Origin: Cristatella mucedo
Lineage: Eukaryota > Bryozoa > Phylactolaemata > Cristatellidae
Assembly (NCBI GenBank): GCA_009760855.2
Contig: WPIO01000002.1
Coordinates: forward strand, 2,073,501-2,137,500
Length of the DNA: 64,000 bases
Direction: 5' to 3'
A program made the translations under genes and the position numbers. This document shows positions 23,163 to 36,374 of this stretch, one piece after another. The notes under the pieces are model-generated. The model did no database searches. It was not told the origin of the DNA and worked only from the letters and a program-made list of their open reading frames with translations. The first letter of the stretch is position 1. Every line of letters starts with the position of its first letter.

Positions 23163-24772
23163 GAGATCAGGTATGACTACCCATAGACAGGCGGAATATG
23201 ACGATTCCCGTAGATCTAACCAGTGTATCCTAGCAAAGGCCTAATGTTTCTTTTATTAAAACACCGTTATTATACAGATGCACAATTCACAGATGGTGGC
23301 TCTGTAATTAACCATCTTTATAAGTGTTCTCACACTAGCTGCTTACGCAGTTGACGATTGGTTTTCTCGATGCTTTGCCACCTAGATACACACGAACCGG
23401 GTGTCAATCCCTATGGGGATAGCGGGCCGTGTGTAATACTGTCTCGTTATTATGTTTAACTGTTCAATATCAACATTCTAGAAAGCCATGGACGACCTTG
23501 TCCTCAAGTTCATAGCCCAATCAAAGATGGCAACAAGCCCAATAGACTCCATAACCACCACCATGCTTCTGTTTTTACCCTTACCATCAATAACACTGCA
23601 ACAAGTCTCGGCCGATATGCTGAAACCATATACTCAAACTTCAGCCCTAGTCCGTAAGATATAGTACGGTTGTTGAACAAACACTAAGGAAAGTAGGCCT
23701 TGCTTCAAATGCACGTAAGATCGGCTTAGTAATGCAGGCTTTGGTACAGTAGTACGGGCTTGTCGGCGTGCGACTGCGGTTCGACGAAAAGCAAAGGCAC
23801 CACAACCGAATTGTTGACGTGTCAATGACAGCTAATTGACAGGTTGATTAATTTGCATGCAGGCAATACAAGCAAGCCAGCGTAGGTACTGTTGTAGCTG
23901 ATGTCGAAGCCTTTGATTCTGACACGTCCACAAAGTCTGTGTGCAGGTTCTGCTACAGCTTTCGGCAGCTGTTGGTGGTATCGATCCCCAAGTCCTTCTC
24001 GAAAGCCGCTCATATCGCGTTTCAATATATGGTATTGCACTGCATTAGTTTAAGTATTGTCTCATTGGGGGATTCCAGAGTGTAAACATAAATTTATAAA
24101 ATTCCACTTCACCAATACGTTTTTAGTTAGAATGCCCGTATGTTCCTCTAGTTTTTTTTGAGTCACTTAGTACATTTTAGCAACCAACGAACTCAGTCAC
24201 TCGTCGTTTCGACTTACCTAATAGGCCGTACGGAATCTGTAATGGCAGCAGTCGCCCTTCGTTGCTCTCGCGACGTTGGAATTGGAAAACGAGTCACATG
24301 CACGCAGTCAAGAATGTTCTTGAAAACTGCTTCTTTGAGGAACTGAGGGTTGAAACTACACCTAAACTTGCGGGGCTTTGCCGCTAGTTTCCAAAGCCGA
24401 AGTTACCTAGGATTCACATGCATGGTACGCTAATGTAACATGGTCTAAATGTAAGGCGGTTTACATATTGCACGTGATTGCTAAAAACTAGCCTGGCCGT
24501 TGAATTCGTTATCCGTGATGTTGGTCGAAGCGAATGCTATAACCATAGAACCATTAGGTACCAACCAGGCAATGATTGGGTGCCACGACAGTATTCATTT
24601 ATACGTGCAACGTGAAGCAGCTTAGCAGAATAGTTAAAGAATTCTTATGGATGCTCATACAATGACTGATGGCAAAACTTTGGTATGCAGACAGGTTTAT
24701 TATAGCACAAATAGTGCAAATCAAAGACCTGACCACATGACGACACATAAGAGCTACAGCCCACCACTCTAG

Positions 24773-24953
24773 CTCCTTTAAGTCCGGTTGCTGCGACAAG
24801 GCTTCAGCCACGCGGATTCGATGTATCTTGCGAGCTGCTTTCCATGGTTTTGCGCAGAGAGCACACCAGGCGACGGCTATCAATCTCTACCAGACCATAG
24901 GCCGAAATGCTACATCCTCTGCCAGGTACTCGAAGGTTTGGGCTACTGCCTGA
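24773..24953 (+). CDS. Plus-strand exon-like block (U4)
   Basis: Counterpart of 5352-5532. It is open to TGA with several replacements (INLYQTIGRNATSS). The splice-like tract is slightly weaker (CCACTCTAG). Confidence 0.3.
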
Positions 24954-26021
24954 TGATAGCTAGGCATTGCCGCCATGACATTGAAGGGCAGATTTCCTCA
25001 ATGAAAACCCTTCGCAGCAGGTTCGCTTTCTTCGGGAGCGACGGAAATCTGCTGCCGCAGAGAATCCTACAAAGAAAATAATGTGACACGCTGCAAACAA
25101 GGTCGTGCCTGTGGGTCGCGCCTGCTGATATGCACGTCGGAGAAGACACAGATTCTAGCCGTGAATGAATCCACAGCGACTGCACTGGCGCTGTGCATGT
25201 GAAACTGGAGCTCCCTACAGCGCACGTGCAGCCGGTTGGGAGAGCTACCTTCGGGGCTAACGGCCTACTACGGCTACTTTTACCGACTAGCATCACTGAC
25301 TGAGGGTACTGTGCTTCATCGGCAGTTGCAGTGCACAATGACCTCGAGAAAAGCACGATCTGCCGATCAGCTTACCTATCGTCGAATCGGCATTTTAGAG
25401 CAAGTTTTCAGTTAGCCTAGGCACAAAGACAGCTCTGAGGCACTTGTACCAAGTTGTTTTTGCAGTGCAGTTAGAATCGAGAGGGTAAGCCTGCAGTTCA
25501 TACGAGCACAAGCCATGAACTCCGACAACAATAATTAAGGGCAACATCTCTTCCTAATGTAAACGAGCACACAGGGATTCGCAAGCATGCACTAATTGCA
25601 AATCACAGTACCGATATCATTCATTTTTTCACTCGTCCATACGATGCAAACAGCACAGCGTTGGGCGCACGCATTGGACGATACGCATTGTGATTGTAAA
25701 GGATCTTCACAGCTCGATGTAAAACTCAGGGTACACAGGACAGATGACATTCCATCTGCTTCTACGTAGTAACTTGTAGCTTGAACATGCGAACGGGAAT
25801 GCCTTGCATTTACTAGGTGCGCAACTATGTAGGCTACCTCGGTGGCTCACCACGGATGCACTCCCTTATCTGTGGTGAGTCAGTCCCTAGCTCATATAAA
25901 TGTACCTACAGGAGGAATATAGATAGTCTCGTTGACTGCTCACGTTTGCCAGCACTTGTCTTCGTGTCTCCGCGAGACTTTACCAGTGCTGCTGCAGCCG
26001 GAGACACACTAACATAACAAT

Positions 26022-26040
26022 CGGTAGCAGAGAATGGTTT
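26022..26040 (+). promoter_or_regulatory. Primer-binding site, initiator-Met tRNA type (U4; also 10047-10065 and 38385-38403)
   Basis: The 19 bases immediately downstream of the LTR match the complement of the eukaryotic initiator Met tRNA 3' end (GGTAGCAGAG-ATGGTTT core) except for the first base and one internal base. The U2 copy keeps the initial T. The position two bases after the LTR is typical for LTR retrotransposons. Confidence 0.6.
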
Positions 26041-26178
26041 ACTCTAGTCGAAAAGAGTACTAGACCTTCTACGGTGTAGATGGGACGCCTATACTGAGGT
26101 ACGTAATGTTAAACCGCACCAGACTTTATCCCTTGGCTTCTAACGCTTGAGAAGGCCGCAGTAAGGCAATAAATTCCG

Positions 26179-26553
26179 ATGCCGCTTAAACATGCTGGGC
26201 CTGTGTGTCTAGGCGATAACGCCATACACGGTTGGGGTGATCAGCTGGCTGACGTAAAGCAAGATTACCACGAGCTGCGAAACGAGCTAATCATAATCTT
26301 TTCGTGGTTGACGGATGAGGAGGCCGAGCTTGAAGCTGAGTGGTTTCGGCAGGAGCAGGAGCAGCTCAACGGAGCCGACGCCGGAACAAAGCTGAGCGAC
26401 GAGCCAGCTGCATCACTGGTCAACCCCACCGTCAACTGCCCGCAAGATTTAGACAGGCGAACGGAACTCATCCAGCTGCTGCAGATATCAGACGGCAATA
26501 CCGGTGGAGAAAGGGTATGGGACCGCTCCCGACATAGTAGCCACAACAGCTAA
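26179..26553 (+). CDS. Gag-like N-terminal frame of the LTR element (U4)
   Basis: 124 codons open from ATG, about 140 bases after the primer-binding site. It is acidic, with a helix-like DEEAELEAEWFRQEQEQL segment (about 49-66) that could form a coiled coil. No zinc knuckle or major homology motif is recognised, so gag is inferred from position. The U6 copy (from ATG at 38544) has a TGA in place of the Trp codon before the acidic helix and an 18-bp deletion. The U2 copy is deleted. Confidence 0.45.
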   Translation: MPLKHAGPVCLGDNAIHGWGDQLADVKQDYHELRNELIIIFSWLTDEEAELEAEWFRQEQEQLNGADAGTKLSDEPAASLVNPTVNCPQDLDRRTELIQLLQISDGNTGGERVWDRSRHSSHNS

Positions 26554-27512
26554 AAAGCTCCAGAACGACGTAAGTGAGCAGCCGCAGCAGTCGGAGTCAG
26601 AGGACGAGCACCTTGCGACGGCTTCCAGCGGCAAGGTGGTAGTAGGCAGCAGCTAGGCGGTAGTTGCCCGCAACAAGGTGCAGGCGGCCCAACCGAGAGA
26701 CGTTTTGGCAGCTAAGGGCAGCAGTGAGAGCATCGGGGCGGCAAAGATTGTCCGAGAAAGGGCGACGTCTTGGCCGCAAAGCTCTGCGACGAAAGCTTCT
26801 AAAAAGTCGAGAGCATCCGCACAAGCATCTCGGCCCAGAGCGCAGTAGAGCATTGCGAGATTACTGTCAGCGGCGAGACGGCAGTAGCGTGCGACCCGGC
26901 CCAGGCAGCACACGAAAGTGACGTTTTGGCTTCGAGGCGACACACGAAGAGCGTCGCAATATAAGCGACATGCAAGCGAAAGAATGACGTCTTGGTCGCC
27001 AAGCGCAGCACCTCGAGCCACGTATCGGCAGAGAGCAGCACCGAGAGCGTCTCGGTGTTAAAGAGTAACTGCACGAGCGTTTCAGTGCAGAACGCAGAGG
27101 AGTGCCTCGAGATAGCAGTAAACAGCAAGGCGATAATATCCTGCAACGAGGTGCGGATTGCCCTCGAGCGATGCAGCGAGAGCGTCGCTGCCGCGAAAAA
27201 CAACAGCGTGAACGTTGCGGTGGCAAAGAGCAACTGTGAGAGCGTCTCGGTGCGAAGCACCGGGATGCTCTCACGATTTGCACCGATTCGCACCGAGCTA
27301 ATGTCAATCGACCGTAGAGAGCAGGGCATACACCAGTAGCTAAGAAGCAACAGTTACACACAACAAGACAGTTAACGAATGTCGCAACTCAAGAACGTAA
27401 CACAAGATCTGACAAGTGCACCTTTCAAAAGCACCTCATGGCAGCAAGCTGTGCACAGATTCAGCACGTCCTTCAAAGATTATCCGAAATTGAAGTGATA
27501 GCTCAGCTGATG

Positions 27513-28193
27513 TTAGAATATCACTAAGCATTCACTACAGCTAAACAGCCTCACCTTGGAGACCGCCCCAGGATTCCCAGCAGCTGTAGTTGAAGCTCCC
27601 CCGGTTCGCACTATTTCAAGCAGGGCTTGGCCTGACAAATGCCTCAGGCAGATGCTGTCGTCGGCGAGCGCCAGCACGGATGCTTCCAGCTGCCTCAGCT
27701 CTTCGGCCACACTGAGTGATACGAGCAAATGGACTGGCATCGCCGTGATTGTCGAAAGGCCGACGATCGATTCCATCTTTTTCACACTTGCACTGGCGTC
27801 GTGTGAACGGACGTGCCTGAAGGCGAGGCACTTGTTGTAGAAGTAGCACTTTCGCTCACAGTGTGGGCAGGGCATGCATATCAGTGCCGTCCTCCTCTGC
27901 AGGTGGTCGACGAGCGTCGTCCTTGTGGAGAATACATCCTCGCAGCCCAGACAAGGGAAAAGCTGGTTCGATGGGCTGCTTTTGGCATGAAACGCTTTGA
28001 CTTGGTTTTTATACGACAGCAGCGATTTTATCAATTCCTTTTCACTAGGAGTATCTCTTATGCCGTCGCAGGCACTCATATCAATTTCTGCCGTATGAAT
28101 AGCAGCTGATCTCCGATGTAACAATGGCATCTCCTGTGAAGAAAGCAAGGAGTTACCGTTTTCTTTCTTCTTTTTCAAATTGTCGTTTTCCAT
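27513..28193 (-). CDS. ZNF592-type paired zinc-finger protein, 226 aa frame (U4)
   Basis: Open frame of 226 codons with all seven putative zinc ligands; the second finger reads CPHC rather than CPSC. It is closest to the U2 and U6 copies, sharing the lysine-rich start and the CLRHLSG segment with U6. The ATG at 28193 follows a pyrimidine-rich AG (28198-28197), and a CAAG|GTGAGG splice-like site lies at 27555/27554. Length, start and stop coincide with the other open copies. Function is inferred only from the finger signature. It may be an exon rather than a complete gene. Confidence 0.64.
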   Translation of the reverse strand: MENDNLKKKKENGNSLLSSQEMPLLHRRSAAIHTAEIDMSACDGIRDTPSEKELIKSLLSYKNQVKAFHAKSSPSNQLFPCLGCEDVFSTRTTLVDHLQRRTALICMPCPHCERKCYFYNKCLAFRHVRSHDASASVKKMESIVGLSTITAMPVHLLVSLSVAEELRQLEASVLALADDSICLRHLSGQALLEIVRTGGASTTAAGNPGAVSKVRLFSCSECLVIF

Positions 28194-31100
28194 TTCCTAA
28201 AAACAGATTATAAACCACAAATGCGGCTTCAGTTTATAATCAGCACGGCTTACGGGTGGCTTCAGTCAACAGGATCCCGCAATAAACTCTGCCTCTGGCA
28301 CAGCCTGGATGGCACACATTTTACGTGGAAAGTGGTAAATGACAACTCATTGCTGGTGGCACCGTGTGTCCACCGGTAATGGGGCCTTGCGGACCTGAAA
28401 TCAGCATGACGATTCGCCCACGATGCTCACAAAAGACAGCTATAAACTGGGACATAGGGCATCCATCAATGCAGACCTTTACGCAGGATCTCTGCTCTAA
28501 AACCCAATCGATGAGGCACATGCAAAGCATTTGTTTAGTACCGAACAGTTGTACTTCCTACGAGTCTGCGGTATTTTACACTTCCTATAGTATTAGCATC
28601 CTTAAGCAGTTGGTGCTGCACAGACAGGAATCTCTGTCTTATAATAACGGTCACCCCAGTAGCAATCCATTATATCTCGCAGTGCAAGATGGGACAGACA
28701 TTTATAGCAAACCATGTCAAAAGCAACCGTGTTCGAACATTCTTACCTGTAAACAAACCATTTCGCTGAAGGCATCAACATTAATGTAAACAAAAACTGG
28801 TTGCCTACCATTCGATCGGTACTGATGGGTCATAAGAATGGTAATAACGATGATGTCAATACGATAGCACCCACGCACGTGGATACATCAGTACCAACAC
28901 CCTTTGCTTGTGCATTGCATAAGCTGGATGGAAAAACGTCAATACGTTGTGACACTAGCCTGCATGAATGAATTATCTAAAGCACGTAAGGCAGAAACTT
29001 GCACTAAACGTGACGAACAATTAAACTTTTTGTCTTGCACTAGCTGGTGATGGCTCAAGTCATCTGTCAAGGATCTCCACGTTGCAGCCTGCGAGCACTG
29101 TGCTGAGAGCTCGCGATGGCTCTCTCAGACTGCCTACCCAGCCGCAAGCTCTTGACCGGTGGAAGGGCAGACCATGACTCGGAAGCCGTTCCCAAATGCC
29201 TGCATTAGCGGCATCTGTGGGGACATCAATCTACCACAAATTGCAGCTAGCGGTCGGAGGGTTCGGAACGAACAATGGCCCGACAAGGCGAAAAAACAAG
29301 GCATGCAAGGAATATATGGGCTGCCGGAGGAGTACAACGGAGAGGAGGGCTATATCCCTCGAAGCCGGAAGCTGTCTAGTGTTTCCAAACTGTGCTTTGG
29401 CCGGCGTACCTTGAAATAAAGGTTTCAGTGTGGGAGCCAGCTGACTTGTTGCTCGGACGTCCTACCCAGTCTGACGACAGGTCGTGCAGAGGGCTCTCAC
29501 ATCATCGAAGCAACATTATTACTTGGGAATTTCAGCCATGGCATTAAAATTGATTTAAACCACGATTAGTTTCACGACATGCTCGTCTTAGTCTCTTCAG
29601 TAATTATCGTTAACATGCGGTAAATGCAGGCTGCAATGTAATGCTTGATTGTGTATGAGAAGGAACTATCATTCGGTCGGCCAAAGGGCCGCACCAAAAT
29701 TTACGATGGTTCAAGATTTTAGATAAAATTTAATTCCGTTTATGGAAAAGAGTCCTGGCATATCCACTCCAAGCTTAGCTATAGACATAGAAAAAATTAT
29801 GTTGTTTCTCTTTGCCAACGGTTACCCGTAAATACCGGTCAACGAAGCTATTATATATATGCCCAAGACCGTCGTCACTATTACCATTTTTAAAACTGAT
29901 GGCTGCTTGGCCAAGAATCGTAGGTGTCGCAGGGGTGATTTTCTCTTACCAGCACTGATTCAAAGCATTCTATCCGATGAACAAAAGTATTTTAAGCATA
30001 GCATATGTTGTTAACCAAATAACGTCACACTCGACTCCATGTAGGACATTAGGTGACAAGAGGGCTATTCATATACTCCACAAAGTCAATTTCTTTCATT
30101 GCAAGAATCTAGTCGAATAGCATTCATTGTAACCACTTCAAAGTATCTCCTCAAAACCCTTGGCAATCGTTGAACAAAGCTGCAGCAATTTAGGGTTGAC
30201 CGCGTCGCTTATTGCGGCTCACGAATGCCGATGCTACACTAGCAGCAGCCGATCCACTGCAACTTTCTCGCTTCGTGCCTGCGATACAGTCCCTTTAACA
30301 TGAAAAGACACTTGCCTTCGCTGAAAAACAGTTCTGAAAATATATGATACCACAAAAACTAGCATGTACACTCTTGCTTCAATCGACCGCTTAAAGAGGG
30401 ACTGCAGCAAAAGCACCAGCATGGACAGACAAGCAGCATTGAAGCACGCTTTCATCCTTCAAAGGAAATTGACTGCATGAGCACTTCATGCGGTAATACA
30501 ACCTGGACTCAGCACCTAAGCAGCGTAACTGTCCTAAAAATGTCAAGTTCCGAGCGCTCTTGTCAATGCCGTCGTGGACCGGACTGTCTAAGGCTCAAAT
30601 GACAAACCCTTCAGTCAATGAAAATCTTGCCGCAAAATTTCTATGCAAGTTACACCTTTGCTCATCGCACTCATGAATGACGGGAATAAATTTAAGACTG
30701 CGAAGCGATACCTAATACTGGGTGTCTTGCTAACAAGTAACAGGCTTACACTGACAAAACGGATTTACCTGAGTGAATCGACGAGACGCGATGGTCCAAA
30801 CGGCAGTGCTGGCGGAGGTCAAGGTTGCTGATCCTAAGGCAGACGGCGAGTCCAGTCGGTTGCTTTCTCCAGGTCACTTTAGCAAACGCTGATTGCTCTG
30901 ACCTTTTGAAAAGCCAGGGTTAGTGTTGCAATGCCCTGACAATACTTCATGCAAGTAGCCACCTATGCACGAGTAAGGAGAGAGACTTGGATTGCCCCAA
31001 CGAATAGCCACTTTGTGTAGTAGGTAATGTTCATACCGTTTCAGTGGCAGGCCTGAAAGTTCTCGCAGCTCGCAAAACGGTCGTGCGTGTCCGCTAGACT

Positions 31101-31499
31101 CGATAGCGACCAAGCTCAATTTGGACTAGTGCTACCACCATTGAAGTCCTTCCTGTGCGAATCGCACAAAGTAGTGAGCTCAAGCAATGATGTAGTATAG
31201 AAATCGGAGCGTATTTCCGTTCCCGGGAACCCTTTATTTTGCTATGTAGCGACTGAAATCAATTCGGCTGATAAAACGACCAGCCAAACGCGATGGGCAC
31301 AGCAATAGTCACCCTGCTATTAAGCTATTGTGTCTGCAATCTCATCGAAAGAACTGCTGCAGTGGTTACCAAACAAATACGTTCGCCCAATGTCGTAGTC
31401 AGTGGCTTGATTAGCAAGTTCATTACGCTTCACCTTCGTCAATCACCAGGCAGGCTTGTTACTTTCCAGAGTCCTGAGCAGCTGCATTGACACCCGGTG

Positions 31500-31892
31500 T
31501 CAAAATATTGTTGCAATTAAGCATGTAATCAGGGCATGCCGATTGCTCCCTGGCACTCCGACAGCATTGCTAATGGCAGAGCCGAGACGTGAAAAGTAGG
31601 TTGGTTCCGAGTTGCAGTTTAAGGACCCACTACGTCTGATCATCACATAAGTAGTGGTTAAAGTCTCTCCACAATTCTCGTCAACTGCCAAACTTGGAAA
31701 CAGTTGACATCGACTTTGTCCGCCAGGAATATCTTCTTCGCTCGTGCTGCTCGATCCACCTTCCGACATGTCGTCATTAGTAGAATGCCACAACACAGCA
31801 CTGGTAGACAAGCAAACGAGCTTGGGCGTCTGAAAACGCACACACTGCGTCCTCGTTTGGACATCGTTCAATGGTTTACCTAGGATATTCAC
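31500..31892 (-). CDS. Acidic/serine-rich open frame, possible exon (U5)
   Basis: Near-identical copy of 3160-3552, with Pro replacing Arg in the LFRSL segment. Its conservation here only reflects the recent duplication. Confidence 0.3.
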   Translation of the reverse strand: MNILGKPLNDVQTRTQCVRFQTPKLVCLSTSAVLWHSTNDDMSEGGSSSTSEEDIPGGQSRCQLFPSLAVDENCGETLTTTYVMIRRSGSLNCNSEPTYFSRLGSAISNAVGVPGSNRHALITCLIATIF

Positions 31893-32535
31893 GTAGCTAG
31901 GGCTATTGCGCTGAAGCTTGATAAAGCATACAAGAGATCAGATATGACTGCCATAGACAGGCGGAATATGACAATTCCCGTAGATCTTACCAGTCAATCT
32001 TAGCAAAGGCTTAATGTTTCTTTTGTTAAAACACCGTCAATATACCGATGCACAATTCACAGATGGTGGCTCTGTAATTAACCATCTTTTTAAATTCTCT
32101 CAAACTAGCTGCTTACGCAGTTGACGATTGGTTCTCTCGATGCTTTGTCACCTAGATACACAATAACCGGGCATCAATCCCTATGGTGACAGCGGGCCGT
32201 GTGTAATACTGTCTCGTAATTTCGTTTAACTGTTCAATAGCAACATTCTAGAAAGCCATGGATGGCCTCGTCCTGAAGTTCATAGCCCAATCAAAGGTGG
32301 CAACAAGCCCAATACACTCCATAACTACCATCATGCTTCTGTGATGCACACAAATTCTGCTGCCATGCCTAACTGACTTAATCGTAATCCCATTTTCCTC
32401 AGATTGTGTCCCAGTACTTTTAAAGAAGGCTGCAGTCAGGCAACTAGTAAACAAAGTGACAGTGGACCATGAGAAACTGAGTGACTTCTGCCTGGTCTCC
32501 TTTTTAACCGTTCTTATCAATGACACCGCAACAAG

Positions 32536-33065
32536 TCATGGCCAATCTGCTGAACCCATGTACCCAAACTTCAATCCGAGGCCGTAAGATACCGTACGGC
32601 TGTAAAAGAAACAGTAGGTAAAGTAAGCCTTGCTGCGGATGCACATAAGACCGGCCTTAGTAATATAGTCTTCAGTACAGTTGTAGGGTCTCATGGGCGA
32701 GCGATTGCGGTACGACGAAGGGCAAAGGCACCACAAACGAGTTGTTGAGGTGTCAATGACAGCTTGATTAAATTGCATACAGGCAACACAAGCAAGCGAG
32801 CTTAAGTACTGACGTAGCTGATGTGGCAGCCGTTGATTCTGACACGCCCACAAAGTCTGTTTGGTGGTTCTGCTCGAGCTTTTGGCAGCGGTTCGTGGTA
32901 TCAATCCACATGTCCTTCTCGGATGCCTCTTATCTCGCCGATGAATATCTGGTACTGCACTACAATGGTTTAATTCCTGTCTCAGTGGGAGACTCCAGAG
33001 TATAAACTTAAATTGATAAAAGCCACTTGGCCGATCCTTTTTTAAGTCAGAATGCCCAATTGTTC
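32536..33065 (-). CDS. Long Gln/Arg-rich open frame, possible exon (U5)
   Basis: U5 counterpart of 4196-4756, nearly identical but shortened at its upstream end by a TAG. A TTTCTTTTACAG tract near 32600 resembles a 3' splice site. The corresponding U1 tract ends TTTTGCAG. U3, U4 and U7 lack the AG there. Confidence 0.3.
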
Positions 33066-33691
33066 CCTAAGTTTTTCTTGAGTCAATCAGTACATTTCAC
33101 TTACCAAAGAACTCAGTCACTCGTTGTTTTGAGTTACCTAATGGGCCGCACGGAATGTATAATGGAAACAGTCACCTCTTCGTCGTTCTCGCGACGTTGG
33201 AACAGTAAAACGAGTCACATGCACGAAGTCAATACTATCCTTGAAAACGGCTCCTTTAAGGAACTGGGTGCGGAAGCTACACTCAGACCAGCTGCGTATT
33301 GCCGGTAGGTTACGAAGCCGAACGAAAATAGGACTCACATGCATGGTTTGCTAATGTAACTTGGTCTAAATGTATGGTGCTTCAAATATTGCACGTGATT
33401 CCTAGAAACTAGCCTAGCCGTTGAATTCATTCACCGTCATATCGGTCGAAGCGACTGAAGTAACCAGAAGTACCATGAAGTACCCACTGGGCTAACGTTG
33501 CGTGCCACAGCATTCTTTTATACGTGCAAGCTGAAGCAGCTAAGCGGAATAGTTAAAGAATTCTTATGAATGCTCATAGAATGACTGACGGCAAAACATT
33601 GGTATGCAGACAGGTTTATTATTGCGCAAATAGTGCAAATCAGAGACCTGCGCACACGACGGCACATATCAGCTACACTTCACCTCTCTAG

Positions 33692-33872
33692 CTACTTCAA
33701 GGCCCGTTGCTCGGACAAGGCTTCAGTCAAGCCGATTTCGTGTCTCTTGCGAGCAGCTTTCCGTGGTCCAGTGCAGAGAGCACACGAGGCGCCGGTCATC
33801 ACTCTCGGTCAGAGCATTGGCCAGAATGCTACATCCTCTTCTGCTTACTCAAAGGTTTGGGCTGCTGCCTGA
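33692..33872 (+). CDS. Plus-strand exon-like block (U5)
   Basis: Near-identical copy of 5352-5532 with an intact splice-like tract and stop. Confidence 0.3.
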
Positions 33873-35159
33873 TGAGGGCTAGGCATCGCCACCGTAAAAT
33901 TGAATTGCAGATTCCATCAATGAAAACTCTTGGCAGCCGTGTCAATTTCTTCGGGAGTGACGGTAAGCTGCTGCATCGGAGCCTCCTTCAAAGAAAATGA
34001 TGGGACACGCTGCAAACATGGTCGTGCCTGTGGCTCGTGCCTGCTGATATGCACGTCGGAGGCGAAACACATTGGACATCTGTATCAACAGCCACTGCAC
34101 TGGCGCTGTGCATGTGGAATTGAAGCCCCTAGTGCGCCCGTGCTGCCGATCGAGAGAACTACCTTCGGGGCTGACGGCCCAGTCTACGGTAACTTTGGCC
34201 GACCAGCCTCACTGACTAAGGGTACTGTGCTGCCTCGGTAGTTGCAGTGGACAATGACCTTGACAAGAGAACGATCTACTTATCAGCTAATCTTGACGTT
34301 GAATCGGCATTGTTGAGCAAGTTTTCAGATGGGCTAGGCACAAAGACAGCTCTTTAGCACTCGTACTAAGTTGTTTTGCTGTGCAGTGAGAATCAAGAGA
34401 GGAAGCCTGCAGGACGTACGAGCACGAGCCATGAAATCTTACCACATAGATTAAGGCCAGCATGTCTTCCTAATGAAGTCGGACAAACGGGGATTCGCTA
34501 ACATGCGCCAACTGCTCGTCATACTACCGATATCATTACATTTTCTCACTGGTCTGTACGGCTCAGATAGCAAATGGTTGTTGCGCATGTACTTGATGAT
34601 AAGCATTGTTATTAGGGAAGGATCGCCACAGCTATAAGTGACACTCACGGTAGACAGGACATATGACATTCCATCAGCTTTTCTGTAGTAGCTTGTAGCT
34701 TGAGCATGCAAGCGGAAATGCTATGCATTTACACAGTGGGCAACTATGAGACTGCTCTCACGAATGCTAGGCTGTGAGGCACGAGACGTTAGCGCTTTCA
34801 AGCCAATCACTAAACATACATTAAAGCCGCGAACTGGAGGCTTCATAGGCTACGCCAAGACATACGATGCCAAGCCTCGTGCACTAAGAGAGGCTACGCC
34901 TGGGCAAATCTCTCCACCACGGTCACATTGCCTGCATGCAACGACCCGGGGGGCGCCACGCATAGGCAGGCAGACCCTTAATGACTATCGCAGCTATAGC
35001 CAGCGATAGGAGATTTGACAACGGCACCTTCCCGAAGCACATCACGGTGCCAGCTGTGCACAGCTGCAGCACGTCCTTTAAAGGCTGTCCGAAATGAGAG
35101 TCATAGCTCAGCTGATGTTAGAAATGCAGTGAGGATTCATTACAGCTAAACAACCTCAC

Positions 35160-35799
35160 CTCGGAGGCCTTACCCAGCATTCCCTGCAGCAGCAGATGAG
35201 GCTTCTCCGGCTGGCCCTGTTTGAGGCAGGGCTCGGCCTGACAGAGGCCTCAGAACGCTACTGTCGTCGGCCAGCGCCTGCACGGAAGCCTTCAGCTGCA
35301 GCAGCTCTTCTGCCACACTGAGTGGCACGGCCAAATGCACTGGCATCGCCCTGATCGTCGAAAGGCCGACGATCGATGCCATCTTTTTCACACTTGCACT
35401 GGCATCGTGTGAACGGACGTGCCTGAAGGCAAGGCACATGTTGTAAAAGTAGCACTTTCGCTTCCAGCTCGGGCAGGGCATGCCTATCAGTGCCGTCCTC
35501 CTCTGCAGGTGGTCAACGAGCGTCGTCCTCGAGGAGAATACGTCCTCGCAGCCCAGACAAGGGAAAATCTGGTTCCACGGGCTAAATATGGCACAGTACG
35601 CTTCGACTTGGTAATCATATGAGAGCAGATATTTTACCATTCTCTCTCAACTGGAAAATTCTCCATCGCTGTCGCAAGCACTCATATAGTTTTCTGCCGT
35701 AGGGATAGCAGCAGATCTCCGATGTAACATCGGCTGCTCATTTGGGGACCGCAATGAGTGACCATCTTTAGGCTTCTTATTGGAACTGTCGTTTTTCAT
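35160..35799 (-). pseudogene. Broken copy of the ZNF592-type zinc-finger frame (U5)
   Basis: This is the duplicate of the U1 copy, with the same in-frame TGA near codon 64, the same TAA before the splice-like site and the same Cys-to-Trp change in finger two. A few substitutions separate the two, including Ser for Gly near the stop. Because both lesions are shared they predate the U1/U5 duplication. The part after the stop still reads as an open stretch of 156 codons (35170-35640), so an internal start (Met at 35640) could give a short finger protein, but one finger would still be damaged. Confidence 0.72.
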
Positions 35800-36167
35800 T
35801 TCCCTAAAACAAATAATAAACCACAAATGTGGCTTCACTTTGTTCTCTGCACGACTCTCGGGTGGCTTCAGTCAACAGGATCCTGCAATAAACTCTGCCT
35901 CTGGCACAGCACAGATTGCACACATATTACGTGGAAAGTGCTAAATTGCATCTTGCTGCTAATAGCACGGTGTCTCCACCCATTATTGGGCCCACGTTTC
36001 TGCAATCGGCATAAGTATTCGCCCACGATGCCCACGAAAGACAGCAATCATTCGTGATATCAGGGATACATCAATGCAGACCTTCACGCAGGACCCGTGC
36101 TCTCAAACCCAATCGATGAGGCACATCCTATGCATTTGGTAAGTAGCGAGCAATGCCAACGGTTTAT

Positions 36168-36374
36168 TGTTACTCACTACCTCAACTGCTCTCCTAACTC
36201 TGCTATGCTTCCCTTTTCTCTTTGTTGCGTGAGACGAAGTCTGTTGGCTACCGAATGCGTACCGAAAGCCGCACAGGCTGTGAGTGCGCTATACAAAACT
36301 CTCCTGAGTAACGCCCACATGGTCTTTATGACTTTGTGGAGTTACTGACGGAGATACCTTACATTAAATTACAT
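36168..36374 (+). mobile_element. Non-LTR family A, 3'-tail fragment (U6)
   Basis: Duplicate of 7829-8035, carried along with the unit. Only a few substitutions separate them. Confidence 0.72.

Larger units (their letters stand above)
25833..27364 (+). mobile_element. LTR-retrotransposon-like element copy in U4, 5'-deleted LTR
   Basis: Same insertion as in U2 and U6, but the first about 110 bases of the LTR and the unit sequence just before it are lost. It retains the primer-binding site, an open gag-like frame (26179-26553) and the Ser/Ala-rich region, which is frameshifted. The right end at about 27317-27364 keeps the inverted terminal sequence. Confidence 0.68.
19567..28338. repeat. Array unit U4, full length with LTR-element insertion
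   Basis: Full-length unit made longer by the LTR-retrotransposon-like insertion at about 25833-27364. Unit sequence just left of the insertion and the first part of the LTR are deleted compared with U2 and U6. The zinc-finger frame at 27513-28193 (minus) is open and is most like the copies in U2 and U6. U4 also lacks part of the block equivalent to 3908-4186 of U1. Confidence 0.87.
28339..35943. repeat. Array unit U5, near-identical copy of U1
   Basis: It runs parallel to U1 at an offset of about 28,340 bases with very few differences and only one- or two-base indels. It shares the in-frame stop and other lesions of the U1 zinc-finger frame, so the copy was made after that frame broke. Confidence 0.92.
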
